A stretch of DNA of 43,776 bases from positions 1 to 43,776 of the forward strand of contig JADFDU010000019.1 in NCBI GenBank assembly GCA_018262775.1, given 5' to 3'. This document shows positions 17,353 through 26,854 of this stretch, one piece after another. The stretch is from Rhodocyclaceae bacterium. Its GTDB lineage: Bacteria; Pseudomonadota; Gammaproteobacteria; Burkholderiales; Rhodocyclaceae. The notes beneath the pieces are model-generated. The model was given only the letters and a program-made list of their open reading frames with translations, had not been told where the DNA came from and did no database searches. Numbering within the stretch: the stretch's first letter is position 1; the number at the start of each line of letters is the position of its first letter. The translations under genes and the position numbers were made by a program.

Positions 17353-17373
17353 CCCAGCACAGCGGCCGACGCA

Positions 17374-19074
17374 ATGGAAAGCGACCGCAAACTGGAGCTG
17401 GTCTTCCTCTGGCACATGCACCAGCCGGATTACCGCGACCATGCCAGCGGCGAATTCCGCCGGCCGTGGGCCTACCTGCATGCGCTGAAGGACTACACCG
17501 ACATGGCGGCACACCTCGAGCGCAATCCGCAGGTGCGCGCCGTGGTGAACTTCGTGCCGGTGCTGCTCGATCAGATCGAGGATTACGCACGGCAGTTCGA
17601 CAGTGGGGAATTCCGCGATCCCCTGTTGCGCCTGCTGGCACGGAACACCCTCGATCAACTGGCTGCCGATGAGCGCAGCCTGGTCCTCGCCACCTGCTTT
17701 CCCGGCAACCATGAACGCATGGTGGCGCCCTATCCCCGCTTCGAGCGGCTGCACAACCTCTACCGCCTGCTCGAGGGGCATGGCGAGACGGCAACCACTT
17801 ATCTGTCGGGTGCCTTCTTCGCCGATCTGCTGGTCTGGTATCACCTGGCATGGGCGGGAGAAACCGAGCGGCGCAGCCAGACACTGCTGGCCGAACTGAT
17901 GAGTAAGGCTGAGAACTTCACCCTCGATGATCGGCGCCGGCTGCTTTCCATGATGGGCAGCACCCTGCGCGGGATCATCCCGCGCTACCGCGCCCTCGCT
18001 GCGCGCGGCCAGGTCGAACTCTCGGCAACGCCGAATACCCATCCCCTGGCGCCGCTGCTGCTCGATTTTGCCTCGGCGCGCGAAGCACAACCGGACATCC
18101 CCCTGCCGCTGGCACACGTCTACCCCGGCGGACGTTCGCGCGTAGACCGGCACATCGCGCTGGCGCGCGAAAGCCATGACCGCCGCTTCGGCCAGCCGCC
18201 TGCCGGCATGTGGCCCGCGGAAGGTGCGCTATCGACGGCTTTCCTGCAGCAACTCGCGGCGCAAGGCTGCCGCTGGACCGCCTCCAGCCAGGGCGTGCTC
18301 GCCAACAGCCTGCGCAGCAGTCATGTCGAACCGTCGCAAAATCATCTTTACCATCCCTGGCGCATCGAGGCCGCGCCAGGCATCGCCGTGTTCTTCCGCG
18401 ACGAGAAACTCTCCGACCTGATCGGCTTTGAATACGCCAAGTGGCACGGCCGCGACGCCGCACAACATTTCGTCGAGCAGCTCGCACGCATCCGCGACGC
18501 GGCGCCTGCCGGGGAAACGCCGCTGGTCTGCGTCATGCTCGACGGCGAAAACGCCTGGGAACACTACCCCTACAACGCCTATTTTTTCTTCGAGGACCTC
18601 TACGGCCTGATCGCGGAGCAACCGTGGCTCGCCACCACCACCTACGCCGACTGGCTTGCACGCAATCCGCAGCGCAGCGGAAAATTGCCTGAGCTGGTGG
18701 CGGGCAGCTGGGTCTACGGCACCTTCTCCACGTGGATCGGCGACATCGACAAGAACCGCGCCTGGGATCTGCTCTGCGCGGCCAAGCAGGCTTACGATCT
18801 GGTCATGGGTAGTGGCCGGCTCGACACAACAGAGCAGAACGCCGCCGAAACGCAACTTGCGGTATGCGAAGGCTCGGACTGGTTCTGGTGGTTCGGCGAC
18901 TACAACCCGCGCGAAGCCGTGGAAAGCTTCGACGCACTATTTCGCGCCAATCTTGCTCATCTGTACCGCCTGCTGCGCCTGACCGAGCCGCCCCAACTCG
19001 CGCTGCCACTGTCCAGCGGCAGCGGATCCCCCGAAGGCGGCGGCGCGATGCGCCGTGCCAACCAGCTTTCATGA
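17374..19074 (+). CDS. Glycoside hydrolase family 57 protein (alpha-amylase/amylopullulanase-like)
   Basis: A 566-residue GH57 enzyme. Conserved regions are LVFLWHMHQPDY (region 1), ATCFPGNHERM, GMWPAEGALS with the probable nucleophile Glu, and MLDGENAWEHY with the probable acid/base Asp. This arrangement matches the amylopullulanase-like GH57 group acting on alpha-1,4 and possibly alpha-1,6 glucan bonds. There is no signal peptide, so it acts on internal glycogen. It is not the AmyC/TK1436-type branching enzyme, whose motif 1 has HxHxPYV and which carries a DUF1957 C-terminus. It could nevertheless be responsible for remodelling branches, since no GH13 branching or debranching enzyme is encoded in this block. 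The start at ATG 17374 follows glgC by 21 bp. Confidence 0.88.
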   Translation: MESDRKLELVFLWHMHQPDYRDHASGEFRRPWAYLHALKDYTDMAAHLERNPQVRAVVNFVPVLLDQIEDYARQFDSGEFRDPLLRLLARNTLDQLAADERSLVLATCFPGNHERMVAPYPRFERLHNLYRLLEGHGETATTYLSGAFFADLLVWYHLAWAGETERRSQTLLAELMSKAENFTLDDRRRLLSMMGSTLRGIIPRYRALAARGQVELSATPNTHPLAPLLLDFASAREAQPDIPLPLAHVYPGGRSRVDRHIALARESHDRRFGQPPAGMWPAEGALSTAFLQQLAAQGCRWTASSQGVLANSLRSSHVEPSQNHLYHPWRIEAAPGIAVFFRDEKLSDLIGFEYAKWHGRDAAQHFVEQLARIRDAAPAGETPLVCVMLDGENAWEHYPYNAYFFFEDLYGLIAEQPWLATTTYADWLARNPQRSGKLPELVAGSWVYGTFSTWIGDIDKNRAWDLLCAAKQAYDLVMGSGRLDTTEQNAAETQLAVCEGSDWFWWFGDYNPREAVESFDALFRANLAHLYRLLRLTEPPQLALPLSSGSGSPEGGGAMRRANQLS

Positions 19075-19140
19075 TGCGCGGGCGCGTTTGTCAGCATATT
19101 TGTCAGCGTATTTCACGCTAAGCTGCAGCACAGGAGAAGC

Positions 19141-21186
19141 ATGAGCGAACCGATATCCTTGCTGATGGGTGTACACGCCCATCAACCGGTGGGCAATTTC
19201 GACGCAGTGATCGAGGAGGCGCACGCACGCTGCTACCGCCCCTTCCTGCGCACGCTGCACCGCTATCCCGAGTTTCGCTTCGCCGCGCATTTTTCGGGCT
19301 GGCTGCTCGACCGCCTGCTGGAGAAATACCCGCAGGACATGGCCCTGCTCGGCGAGATGGTCGCACGCGGGCAGGTCGAGCTGTTCGGCGGCGGCGACTG
19401 CGAGCCGGTGCTAGCGGCCATTCCGCAGCGCGACCGCGTCGGACAGGTCAACGCCCTGACGCAGAAGCTTTCGCACCGCTTCGGCGCCCGCGTCGCGGGC
19501 GCCTGGCTGACCGAACGCGTGTACATCCCCACCGTGGTGCCGTCGCTGACCGATTGCGGCATGAAATACGTGACGGTCGACGACTACCATTTCCTCTGCG
19601 TCGGCAAAGAGGCGACTGAACTCGACGGTTTCCATACCACCGAGGAAGACGGCTGCAGCATCGACGTGTTCCCCATCTCCGAGCAGCTGCGCTATCGCCT
19701 GCCCTTCTCGACGGCCGCAGAAACCGTCGCCTATCTGGAAGGGCTGGCCCGCGACGGCCGCCGCGCCGCCATTTACTTCGACGACATCGAAAAGTTCGGC
19801 ATCTGGCCGGAAACCTACGACTGGGTCTACAACAAGAAATGGCTGGAGCAATTCATCGAGGGCGTGCTGGCCTCCCCGCTCATTCGCACGGAAACCTACG
19901 CCGACTTTCATGCCCGCTCGACGACCGGCGGCATCATCTATCTGCCGACCACCTCGTATATCGAAATGAACGAGTGGACACTACCGCTGCCGGCGGCGGA
20001 AATTTACGGTGATCTGGTCGAGCGCGAGAAACGTGCGGGGCGCTACGAGCAGACCAAACCCTTCGTGCGCGGCGGCATCTGGAAAAATTTCTTCATGCGC
20101 TACCCGGAAGCCAATTGGATGCACAAGCGCATGCTGGGACTCTCCGCGCGCCTGGCCGCCCTGCCGCCCGGCGGGCGCACGGCGGCCCTGACGGAGCACC
20201 TCTACCGCGCCCAGGCCAATGATGCCTACTGGCACGGCCTCTTCGGCGGCCTCTACCTGCCGCATCTGCGGCGCGAGGTCTATGGCAACCTGCTGGCGCT
20301 GGAATCAGCCCTCGATGCCGTGGTGCCACGCCCGCCATTGGCCATCGGCGACTTTGATTTCGACGGCGTGCGCGAGCTGTTCCTCTGCAACGCCGATGCG
20401 CAGGCGGTGGTGAAGCTCGATGGCCACGCCGCCTTGTGCGAATTAGATGCCTACGGCCTGTCGCACAATTTCGGCGATGTCCTGACGCAGCGCGCCGAGC
20501 ACTACTACGCCAAGCTGCGCGCCGCACCCGAAGCAAACCACGAGGGCGAGGGCATCGCCTCCCCGCACGAACGCGTTGCCTTCAAGGAGGCGATTTCTCC
20601 GGCGGACATCGTGCCGGATGCGCGCCCGCGCCGCCTCTTCGCCGATGCCTGGCACCGGCTCGACGGCCAGACGTTCTGGCCGCACTACGTAGCAGGCGAA
20701 TGCAAGGCGCCGCTCATGCGCGCGGCGTTCGCCGCGCCGCTCGACGGCGGCGAGGTGGAGAAAACCATTACCCTGGCAGGACGTGCCCTGCGCATTGGCT
20801 ATCGGCTACGCAACATCCCGGGCGGCCGCTTTTCCGTCGAGATCAACCTTGCCCTGCCTAGTTGCGACGGCTATACGGGCCGCTACATCCTTGCCGACGG
20901 CAGCATTCCTTGCGGCTTCGGCCAGGACTTGAAACTCACCGCGGCCACGCAGCTGACTCTGGATGACCGCATTCTCGGCGGCGGCTTGCGGCTGACGGCC
21001 GGCAGCCCGCTCGACATCGAGGCGCGCCCGCATTTCACCGTCTCGCAGTCCGAGGCCGGCTTCGAGAAGATCATGCAGGCCGTCTGCCTCACGCTTTCCT
21101 GGCCGATCGACGCCGTCCTACGCCCCGCAGGAAGTACCCTTGGGGTGCGGGAACTGACTTTGTCCCTGGAAGTCCTCGCCGATTAG
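19141..21186 (+). CDS. GH57 4-alpha-glucanotransferase (Thermococcus-type)
   Basis: A 681-residue protein resembling the Thermococcus litoralis 4-alpha-glucanotransferase. The catalytic barrel has MGVHAHQPVGNFD (region 1), GGGDCEPVLAAIPQRDR, WLTERVYIPTVV with the nucleophile Glu, and YFDDIEKFGIWPETYDW with the acid/base Asp. This is followed by the middle DUF1925-like helices and a C-terminal DUF1926 beta-sandwich from about 400 to 681. It transfers maltooligosyl units between alpha-1,4 glucans in the cytoplasm. The start at ATG 19141 has AGGAGA upstream. A 66-bp gap from the previous gene contains two near-copies of CAGCrTATTTsw. Together with the preceding GH57 it may replace MalQ/GlgX functions. 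Confidence 0.93.
   Translation: MSEPISLLMGVHAHQPVGNFDAVIEEAHARCYRPFLRTLHRYPEFRFAAHFSGWLLDRLLEKYPQDMALLGEMVARGQVELFGGGDCEPVLAAIPQRDRVGQVNALTQKLSHRFGARVAGAWLTERVYIPTVVPSLTDCGMKYVTVDDYHFLCVGKEATELDGFHTTEEDGCSIDVFPISEQLRYRLPFSTAAETVAYLEGLARDGRRAAIYFDDIEKFGIWPETYDWVYNKKWLEQFIEGVLASPLIRTETYADFHARSTTGGIIYLPTTSYIEMNEWTLPLPAAEIYGDLVEREKRAGRYEQTKPFVRGGIWKNFFMRYPEANWMHKRMLGLSARLAALPPGGRTAALTEHLYRAQANDAYWHGLFGGLYLPHLRREVYGNLLALESALDAVVPRPPLAIGDFDFDGVRELFLCNADAQAVVKLDGHAALCELDAYGLSHNFGDVLTQRAEHYYAKLRAAPEANHEGEGIASPHERVAFKEAISPADIVPDARPRRLFADAWHRLDGQTFWPHYVAGECKAPLMRAAFAAPLDGGEVEKTITLAGRALRIGYRLRNIPGGRFSVEINLALPSCDGYTGRYILADGSIPCGFGQDLKLTAATQLTLDDRILGGGLRLTAGSPLDIEARPHFTVSQSEAGFEKIMQAVCLTLSWPIDAVLRPAGSTLGVRELTLSLEVLAD
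21153..21161 (-). repeat. Dispersed motif, first half only
   Basis: AAAGTCAGT on the minus strand near the 3' end of the GH57 glucanotransferase gene. The ACGGCG half is not present at the expected spacing. Confidence 0.4.
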
Positions 21187-21357
21187 CGGGCATGCGTGCT
21201 AACCGGCCGCAATACGTAGAATTGCTCAGGATTGCCTTGCCTGCACGCCGCCTGATGAAATCTTCGGCAGCCCGCAGCAATGGCAACAATGGCGTCGGGC
21301 TGCGAGGAGTTCCGCGCGGGTGTAACATTGATCTGTAACAACATCGGGAAATATGCC
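21187..21357. other. Leader of the aldolase gene
   Basis: 171 bp without a gene. It contains an inverted repeat CAGCCCG/CGGGCTG separated by about 21 nt, and a direct repeat TGTAACA at 21321-21327 and 21334-21340, just upstream of the ATG. Either could be an operator; no promoter is convincing. Confidence 0.35.
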
Positions 21358-22410
21358 ATGACTGACATCGCCAAAATGCTCGGCAGCGAAGCCGACACCC
21401 TTCTCCAGCACGAATGCCGCGGCATTCCGCAGTCCCGCCTGCATCTGCCGGGGCCGGACTTCGTCGACCGCGTCGTCGCCGCCTCCGACCGCAAGCCGGC
21501 GGTGCTGCGTAACCTGGCCGCATTGTTCAACCACGGCCGGCTCGCCGGTAGCGGCTACCTGTCGCTGTTGCCGGTGGACCAGGGCATCGAGCACTCCGCC
21601 GGCGCCTCCTTCGCGCCCAATCCGGACTTCTTCGACCCGGAGCACATCGTCCGGCTCGCCATCGAAGGCGGCTGTAACGGCGTGGCATCGACGCTCGGTG
21701 TGCTGGGCAGCGTCGCGCGCAAGTACGCCCACCGCATTCCCTTCATCGTCAAGTTCAACCACAACGAATTCCTCTCCTACCCGAACAGCTACGACCAGAG
21801 CCTGTTCGCCGACGTCGAGCAGGCCTTCGAGATGGGCGCCTGTGCGGTGGGGGCGACGGTCTATTTCGGCTCACCCGAATCGCGGCGCCAGATCTGGGAG
21901 GTGTCGCAGATGTTCAAGCGCGCCCACGAGCTCGGCATGGCCACCATCCTCTGGTGCTACCTGCGCAACAACGCCTTCAAACACGACGGCACGGACTATC
22001 ACGTCTCTGCGGACATGACCGGCCAGGCCAACCATCTCGGCGTCACCATCGAAGCGGACATCATCAAGCAGAAGATGGCGGAGAACAACGGCGGTTTCAA
22101 CGCGCTGAAATTCAGCAAGACGAGTTCGAAGGTCTACTCGGAACTGACGACGGACCACCCCATCGACCTGGTGCGCTACCAGGTCGCCTGTTGCTACATG
22201 GGCCGCGCCGGCATGATCAATTCCGGCGGTGAATCGAAGGGCGCCGGCGACCTCGCCCAGGCGGTGCGCACGGCGGTGATCAACAAGCGCGCCGGTGGCA
22301 TGGGCCTCATCTCCGGGCGCAAGGCTTTCCAGAAGCCGGTGAAGGAAGGCGTCGCCCTGCTCAACGCCATCCAGGACGTGTATCTTTCCAAAGACATAAC
22401 GATCGCCTGA
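21358..22410 (+). CDS. fbaB: Class I fructose-bisphosphate aldolase (DhnA/FbaB type)
   Basis: A 350-residue Schiff-base aldolase of the archaeal-type DhnA family, splitting fructose-1,6-bisphosphate into dihydroxyacetone phosphate and glyceraldehyde-3-phosphate. Seen are [57 protein letters not shown] and the [14 protein letters not shown] phosphate loop. These are typical of FbaB and not of the vertebrate-type class I or zinc class II enzymes. I chose ATG 21358 ([13 protein letters not shown]); the open frame extends 26 codons upstream without family similarity. Its place inside a glycogen block suggests coupled control of glycolytic or gluconeogenic flux with storage. Confidence 0.93.
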   Translation: MTDIAKMLGSEADTLLQHECRGIPQSRLHLPGPDFVDRVVAASDRKPAVLRNLAALFNHGRLAGSGYLSLLPVDQGIEHSAGASFAPNPDFFDPEHIVRLAIEGGCNGVASTLGVLGSVARKYAHRIPFIVKFNHNEFLSYPNSYDQSLFADVEQAFEMGACAVGATVYFGSPESRRQIWEVSQMFKRAHELGMATILWCYLRNNAFKHDGTDYHVSADMTGQANHLGVTIEADIIKQKMAENNGGFNALKFSKTSSKVYSELTTDHPIDLVRYQVACCYMGRAGMINSGGESKGAGDLAQAVRTAVINKRAGGMGLISGRKAFQKPVKEGVALLNAIQDVYLSKDITIA

Positions 22411-22432
22411 TCGGATCGCCCAATCGCTCACC

Positions 22433-24985
22433 ATGCCCGGCACTCCCTTCCATCTCGAAGTCAATCCGCAACTCCCGCCGCGCCTGGCACGCCTGGAGGA
22501 ACTGGCCAACAACCTCTGGTACAGCTGGGACCGGCCGACGCGCACACTGTTCGCACGCCTGCACCCCAGCCTGTGGGGCTCGGTCGGCCACAGTCCGAAG
22601 GCCTTCCTCAAGCGCGTCGACCAACAGCGGCTGCTGGAGGCCGCCGAGGATCCGGTGTTTCTCGGCAATTACGCCCGCGTGCTCTCGGCCTTCGACACCT
22701 ACAACAACGAGGCGGGGCGCACCAATGGCGCGCAGCATCTGCGGCACAACGACCTCGTCGCCTACTTCTGCTTCGAGTTCGGTTTCCACGAAAGCCTGCC
22801 CATCTATTCCGGCGGCCTCGGCATTCTCGCCGGCGACCACTGCAAGGCGGCCAGCGACCTGCGCCTGCCCTTTGTTGCCGTCGGCCTGCTATTCCGCCAA
22901 GGCTACTTCCTGCAGACCATCGACGGCGAGGGCGTGCAACACGCCATCTATCGCGATACGGACTTCGACGACCTGCCGATCACGCCGGTGCTGCACGCGG
23001 ATGGCGGCGAACTGCATGTACAGGTCGAAATGCCCGAGCGGCTGGTCGAGGTCAAGGTCTGGCAGGCGCGCGTCGGCCATGTCACCCTCTATCTGCTCGA
23101 CACCGACCTCGAGGTAAACAACGCGCAAGACCGCGACATCGCCCACCGGCTCTATGGCGGCGACCGCACCACACGCATCGAGCAGGAAATCATTCTCGGC
23201 GTCGGCGGCGTGCGCGCGCTGGTGGCGATGGGCCTGCAGCCGACCATCTGGCACATCAACGAGGGCCATGCGGCCTTCATGATCCTGGAGCGCATCCGCC
23301 ATCTCACCATGCAGGGCATCGAGATCGCCACAGCCCTGGAGGTCGTGGCGGCGCATACGGTATTCACTACGCACACCGCGGTGCCGGCCGGCCACGATCA
23401 TTTCGGCGAGGAGATGATCCGCCACTATTTCGAGCATGCCTGCAAGGAACTGCGGGTCACGAACGAGCAATTGCTGGCACTCGGCCGCGCGCCGGGCGGG
23501 TACGACTTCAACATGACCGCCCTGGCGGTGCGCGGGTCGCGATTCCACAATGGCGTCTCGCGCATCCACGGCGGCGTCTCGGCGCACATCCTCTCCAGTC
23601 TGTGGCCACAGATCGAGCCGGATGACAACCCCGTCACCTATGTCACCAACGGCGTGCACGTGCCGACCTTTCTCTCGAGCGAGTGGAACGAACTGCTCGA
23701 CCGCTTCCTCGGCCCGGGCTGGAGCCAGCGCCTCTCCGACAAGAGTTGCTGGGACGGCATCCACGCCATTCCCGACCACCAGTTCTGGAGCGTGCATCAA
23801 TCGCTCAAGGCGCAGATGCTGCACTTGGTGCGCCATCGTATTTCGGCACAGCACGCGCGCAACCACGGTTCGGAGGCGCATCTCGACAGGCTGCTGAAGC
23901 TCGCCAATCCGGAAAACCCGAACGTGCTCACCATCGGCTTCGCCCGCCGTTTCGCCACCTACAAGCGCGCGGCGTTGCTGTTCGAGAACCTCGCCTGGCT
24001 GCGCGAGATTCTCTGCGACCCGCAACGGCCGGTGCTGTTCATCTTCGCCGGCAAGGCCCACCCTGCGGATCAGCCGGGGCAGGCGCTGATCCGCCGCGTC
24101 AACGAAGTGTCGTGCATGCCGGAATTCGAGGGCAAGATCCTGCTGGTGGAGGGTTACGACCTGCGCTTCGCGCGCCGTCTGGTATCGGGTGTCGATGTCT
24201 GGCTGAACAACCCACAGTATCCCCTCGAGGCCTGCGGCACCTCGGGCATGAAGGCCGCCATCAACGGCATCCCCAACCTCTCCGTGCTGGATGGTTGGTG
24301 GGGCGAGGGCTACGATGGCAAGAACGGCTGGGCCATCAAGCCGGCTTCCGAGGCGCTGGACGAGGCCAGGCGCGACGCCGAAGAAATGCGCACGCTATAC
24401 GAGATCCTGCAGGACAGCGTAATTCCGCTCTACTACAACTGGGGCCCGATGGGCTATTCACCCGGTTGGGTGGCCATGGCCAAGCACTCGATCGCCACGC
24501 TGCTGCCACGCTTCAACTCGACGCGGATGCTCTCCGACTACATCTCGCGCTTTTATGTGCCGGCCTCGCACCAGCACCGCCGTCTTTCGCAGGACAACTA
24601 CGCCGGTGCGCGCGCCGTTGCACAGTGGAAAGCCCGTGTGCGCGCCGCCTGGCAGAAGATCTCCCTGCGCCGGCTGGATGCGCCCAAACGGCGCATCGGC
24701 TTCGGCGACAACCTGCGCTTCGAAGTCGCGGTCAATCTTGACGGCCTGCGACCGGAAGACGTGGTGGTGGAACTCCTCTTCGGCCGTCCCGCAGGCGGCA
24801 ACCTGCCGAAGAAGGCGCGCAGCCACCGCTTCCGCCATGAGCATCCGCTCGACAGCGGGGAACAGCTCTATGCCCTCGAACTGACGCCGGAGTACTGCGG
24901 CAAGATCGAATACCGCATCCGCGTCTACCCCCACCACGAGATGCTGACGCACCCCTTCGAGATGGGCATGATGGTGTGGCTTTGA
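22433..24985 (+). CDS. glgP: Alpha-glucan (glycogen) phosphorylase, DUF3417-containing type
   Basis: An 850-residue PLP enzyme releasing glucose-1-phosphate from glycogen. It belongs to the shorter-cored alpha-glucan phosphorylase group (TIGR02094 type) with an N-terminal DUF3417 region (ELANNLWYSWDRPTRTLF). The core contains FCFEFGFHESLPIYSGGLGILAGDH, WHINEGHAAFMILER, FATYKRAALLF, and EACGTSGMKAAINGI, where the Lys of GTSGMK is the expected PLP anchor. This is not the classical 815-residue Escherichia coli GlgP architecture. It starts 22 bp after the aldolase stop and ends 46 bp before glgA, consistent with a single operon for synthesis and breakdown. Confidence 0.93.
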   Translation: MPGTPFHLEVNPQLPPRLARLEELANNLWYSWDRPTRTLFARLHPSLWGSVGHSPKAFLKRVDQQRLLEAAEDPVFLGNYARVLSAFDTYNNEAGRTNGAQHLRHNDLVAYFCFEFGFHESLPIYSGGLGILAGDHCKAASDLRLPFVAVGLLFRQGYFLQTIDGEGVQHAIYRDTDFDDLPITPVLHADGGELHVQVEMPERLVEVKVWQARVGHVTLYLLDTDLEVNNAQDRDIAHRLYGGDRTTRIEQEIILGVGGVRALVAMGLQPTIWHINEGHAAFMILERIRHLTMQGIEIATALEVVAAHTVFTTHTAVPAGHDHFGEEMIRHYFEHACKELRVTNEQLLALGRAPGGYDFNMTALAVRGSRFHNGVSRIHGGVSAHILSSLWPQIEPDDNPVTYVTNGVHVPTFLSSEWNELLDRFLGPGWSQRLSDKSCWDGIHAIPDHQFWSVHQSLKAQMLHLVRHRISAQHARNHGSEAHLDRLLKLANPENPNVLTIGFARRFATYKRAALLFENLAWLREILCDPQRPVLFIFAGKAHPADQPGQALIRRVNEVSCMPEFEGKILLVEGYDLRFARRLVSGVDVWLNNPQYPLEACGTSGMKAAINGIPNLSVLDGWWGEGYDGKNGWAIKPASEALDEARRDAEEMRTLYEILQDSVIPLYYNWGPMGYSPGWVAMAKHSIATLLPRFNSTRMLSDYISRFYVPASHQHRRLSQDNYAGARAVAQWKARVRAAWQKISLRRLDAPKRRIGFGDNLRFEVAVNLDGLRPEDVVVELLFGRPAGGNLPKKARSHRFRHEHPLDSGEQLYALELTPEYCGKIEYRIRVYPHHEMLTHPFEMGMMVWL

Positions 24986-25031
24986 GCCGCTGCCGGTTAC
25001 GCAGGCAACCGGTGGGCGGACGCCCGGCTGA

Positions 25032-26540
25032 ATGAAAATCCTCTTCGCCACGCCCGAGCTTGCGCCCTGGATGAAGAGCGGCGGCCTCGGGGAAATCTCC
25101 GCGTCGCTGCCGGCCGCGCTACACGAAGCTGGCATGGATGTGCGCATTCTGGTGCCCGCCTACGCGCCGCTGCTCGCCGCCTTCCCCGATGCCAAACTGG
25201 TGGCCGAGTTCGCGCACCCCGGCGGCAACCTGCTGTCTGCACGACTGCTGGAAGCCAAGGCCGGCAATGGCCTGCCGCTGCTGCTCATCGACTGTCCCGC
25301 CTACTACGTGCGCGCCGGCAGCGCCTACCTCGATGGCGCGGGCAACGATTTCGCCGACAATCACCTGCGCTTCGGACTGCTGTCCCGGATTGCTGCCCTG
25401 CTCGCCGGCAGCGCAAGTCCGCTGCGCTGGCGCCCGCATGTCCTGCATTGCAATGACTGGCCCTGCGGCCTGGCACCCGCCTACCTCCACTTCATGGGGG
25501 GCGCCACGGCGTCCACCGTCATGTCGATCCACAATCTGGCCTTCCAGGGCATTTTCCCGGCCGACACGCTCGAGGCGCTCGGCCTGTCGGCCGCAGCCTA
25601 TGCCATCGATGGCGTGGAGTACTGGGGCAGGCTCTCCTTCATGAAGGCCGGCCTTCATTACGCACAGCGCATCACCACCGTCAGCCCGCGTTATGCCGAG
25701 GAAATCCAGACGGAGGCCTTCGGCTACGGCTTTGCCGGCCTGCTGCGCTGGCGGAACAGGGACCTCACCGGCATTCTCAATGGCATCGACACGCGCGCCT
25801 GGGATCCAGCCACCGATACGTACCTGCCGCGCCGCTACGAATTCGCCCACATGAAGGGGAAGGGTGCCAACAAGACAGCATTGCGACAGCGCCTCGGCCT
25901 GGCGCAGGAATCGTCCTGCCCGCTGTTCGGCGCAGTCAGCCGCATCACCCATCAGAAGGGGTTGGACCTGTTGGCCGACATTGGCGAAGAGATCGCCCAG
26001 CTGCCGGCGCAAGTCGCCCTGCTGGGCGCCGGCGACAAGCGCCTGGAGGCGGCGTTGATGTCCCTGGCCGCACGCCATCCCGAACGGTTCTCGGTGACGC
26101 TTGGCTATGACGAAGGCCTTGCCCACCAGATCGAGGCCGGCGCGGACATGTTCCTCATGCCGTCGCGTTTCGAGCCTTGCGGCCTCAACCAGATGTACAG
26201 CCTGCGCTACGGTACGCCACCCATAGTGCGGGCCACCGGCGGCCTGGCCGATACGGTCGTCGATTGCAACGAGGCGACACTGGCCGATGACACGGCCAAC
26301 GGCTTCGTGTTTGCGGAAATCTCGGCACAGGCACTGCTCGGGACGATCCGCCGTGCCATTTCTGCATGGCACGACACCACGCTCTGGCGCAAGCTGCAAT
26401 GCAACGGCATGCTGCTGGATTTCGGCTGGGCCAAGGCCGCCGCCGCCTACAAGGAAATTTACGCTGGTCTGGGAGAAAAGAAAAAAGCGGACAGGGCACG
26501 CAGCCCCGCCGCCGCGGACAAGGCGGGTACCGCCGCCTAG
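25032..26540 (+). CDS. glgA: Glycogen synthase (ADP-glucose dependent)
   Basis: A 502-residue GT5 glycosyltransferase that extends alpha-1,4 glucan from ADP-glucose, the product of GlgC. The N-terminal nucleotide-sugar loop is KSGGLGE, a conservative variant of the usual KTGGLAD. Downstream are MSIHNLAFQGIFP, TVSPRYAEEIQT, GILNGIDTRAWDPATD, the GAVSRITHQKGLDLL core and the C-terminal EPCGLNQMYSLRYGTPPIVRATGGLADTV, the donor-binding E-x7-E region. The length is slightly above Escherichia coli GlgA (477) because of a Lys/Ala-rich tail. The stop TAG overlaps the convergent gene's stop in the palindrome CTAG (26537-26540). Confidence 0.96.
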   Translation: MKILFATPELAPWMKSGGLGEISASLPAALHEAGMDVRILVPAYAPLLAAFPDAKLVAEFAHPGGNLLSARLLEAKAGNGLPLLLIDCPAYYVRAGSAYLDGAGNDFADNHLRFGLLSRIAALLAGSASPLRWRPHVLHCNDWPCGLAPAYLHFMGGATASTVMSIHNLAFQGIFPADTLEALGLSAAAYAIDGVEYWGRLSFMKAGLHYAQRITTVSPRYAEEIQTEAFGYGFAGLLRWRNRDLTGILNGIDTRAWDPATDTYLPRRYEFAHMKGKGANKTALRQRLGLAQESSCPLFGAVSRITHQKGLDLLADIGEEIAQLPAQVALLGAGDKRLEAALMSLAARHPERFSVTLGYDEGLAHQIEAGADMFLMPSRFEPCGLNQMYSLRYGTPPIVRATGGLADTVVDCNEATLADDTANGFVFAEISAQALLGTIRRAISAWHDTTLWRKLQCNGMLLDFGWAKAAAAYKEIYAGLGEKKKADRARSPAAADKAGTAA

Positions 26541-26854
26541 CCCAATGTGGTGCGGATACCCTGGAGGATCAATACAAATCCACCCAGAGCCACCACACCA
26601 ACGAGGAGATTATTGAGGGAGGAGCGGGTATTGCGGTCCAGCCAGCGTTTGCACAAGGCGAGAATTGCCATCACGGCGGCAAGCGACGCCAGCGCGCTCA
26701 GGTTCGGATTGCGTAGCACATCGCTCAGCATGTTCGTCAGCCAGCCATCGGGGCCGAGCGTGTAAAACGCCGCGCCGCCAATACCTGTGATGAGGCAGGA
26801 GACGACGACAAGCGCTACGAGGGTTTCCCTGCTTTCGTCTATCACGCGTTGCAT
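26537..26854 (-). CDS. Small inner-membrane protein, function unknown
   Basis: A 105-residue protein with three hydrophobic stretches: LVALVVVSCLITGIGGAAFYTL near the N-terminus, ALASLAAVMAILAL in the middle and LLVGVVALGGFVLILQGI near the end. Charged residues lie between them (KRWLDRN), so it is probably an inner-membrane protein with three helices. I do not recognise the family. The ATG at 26854 has a GAGGGG ribosome site. It is convergent with glgA, and the two stop codons share CTAG, leaving no room for a terminator between them. It is followed upstream by a long gene-free stretch that should hold its promoter. Confidence 0.75.
   Translation of the reverse strand: MQRVIDESRETLVALVVVSCLITGIGGAAFYTLGPDGWLTNMLSDVLRNPNLSALASLAAVMAILALCKRWLDRNTRSSLNNLLVGVVALGGFVLILQGIRTTLG

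Noticed and set aside
15976..18177. 733-codon minus-strand frame opposite glgC and the first GH57 gene
   Set aside because: His/Asp/Val-rich shadow sequence with no domain; the plus-strand genes are certain.
19090..19125. Near-repeated CAGCrTATTTsw in the GH57 intergenic gap
   Set aside because: Only two imperfect short copies; too little to call a repeat or operator.
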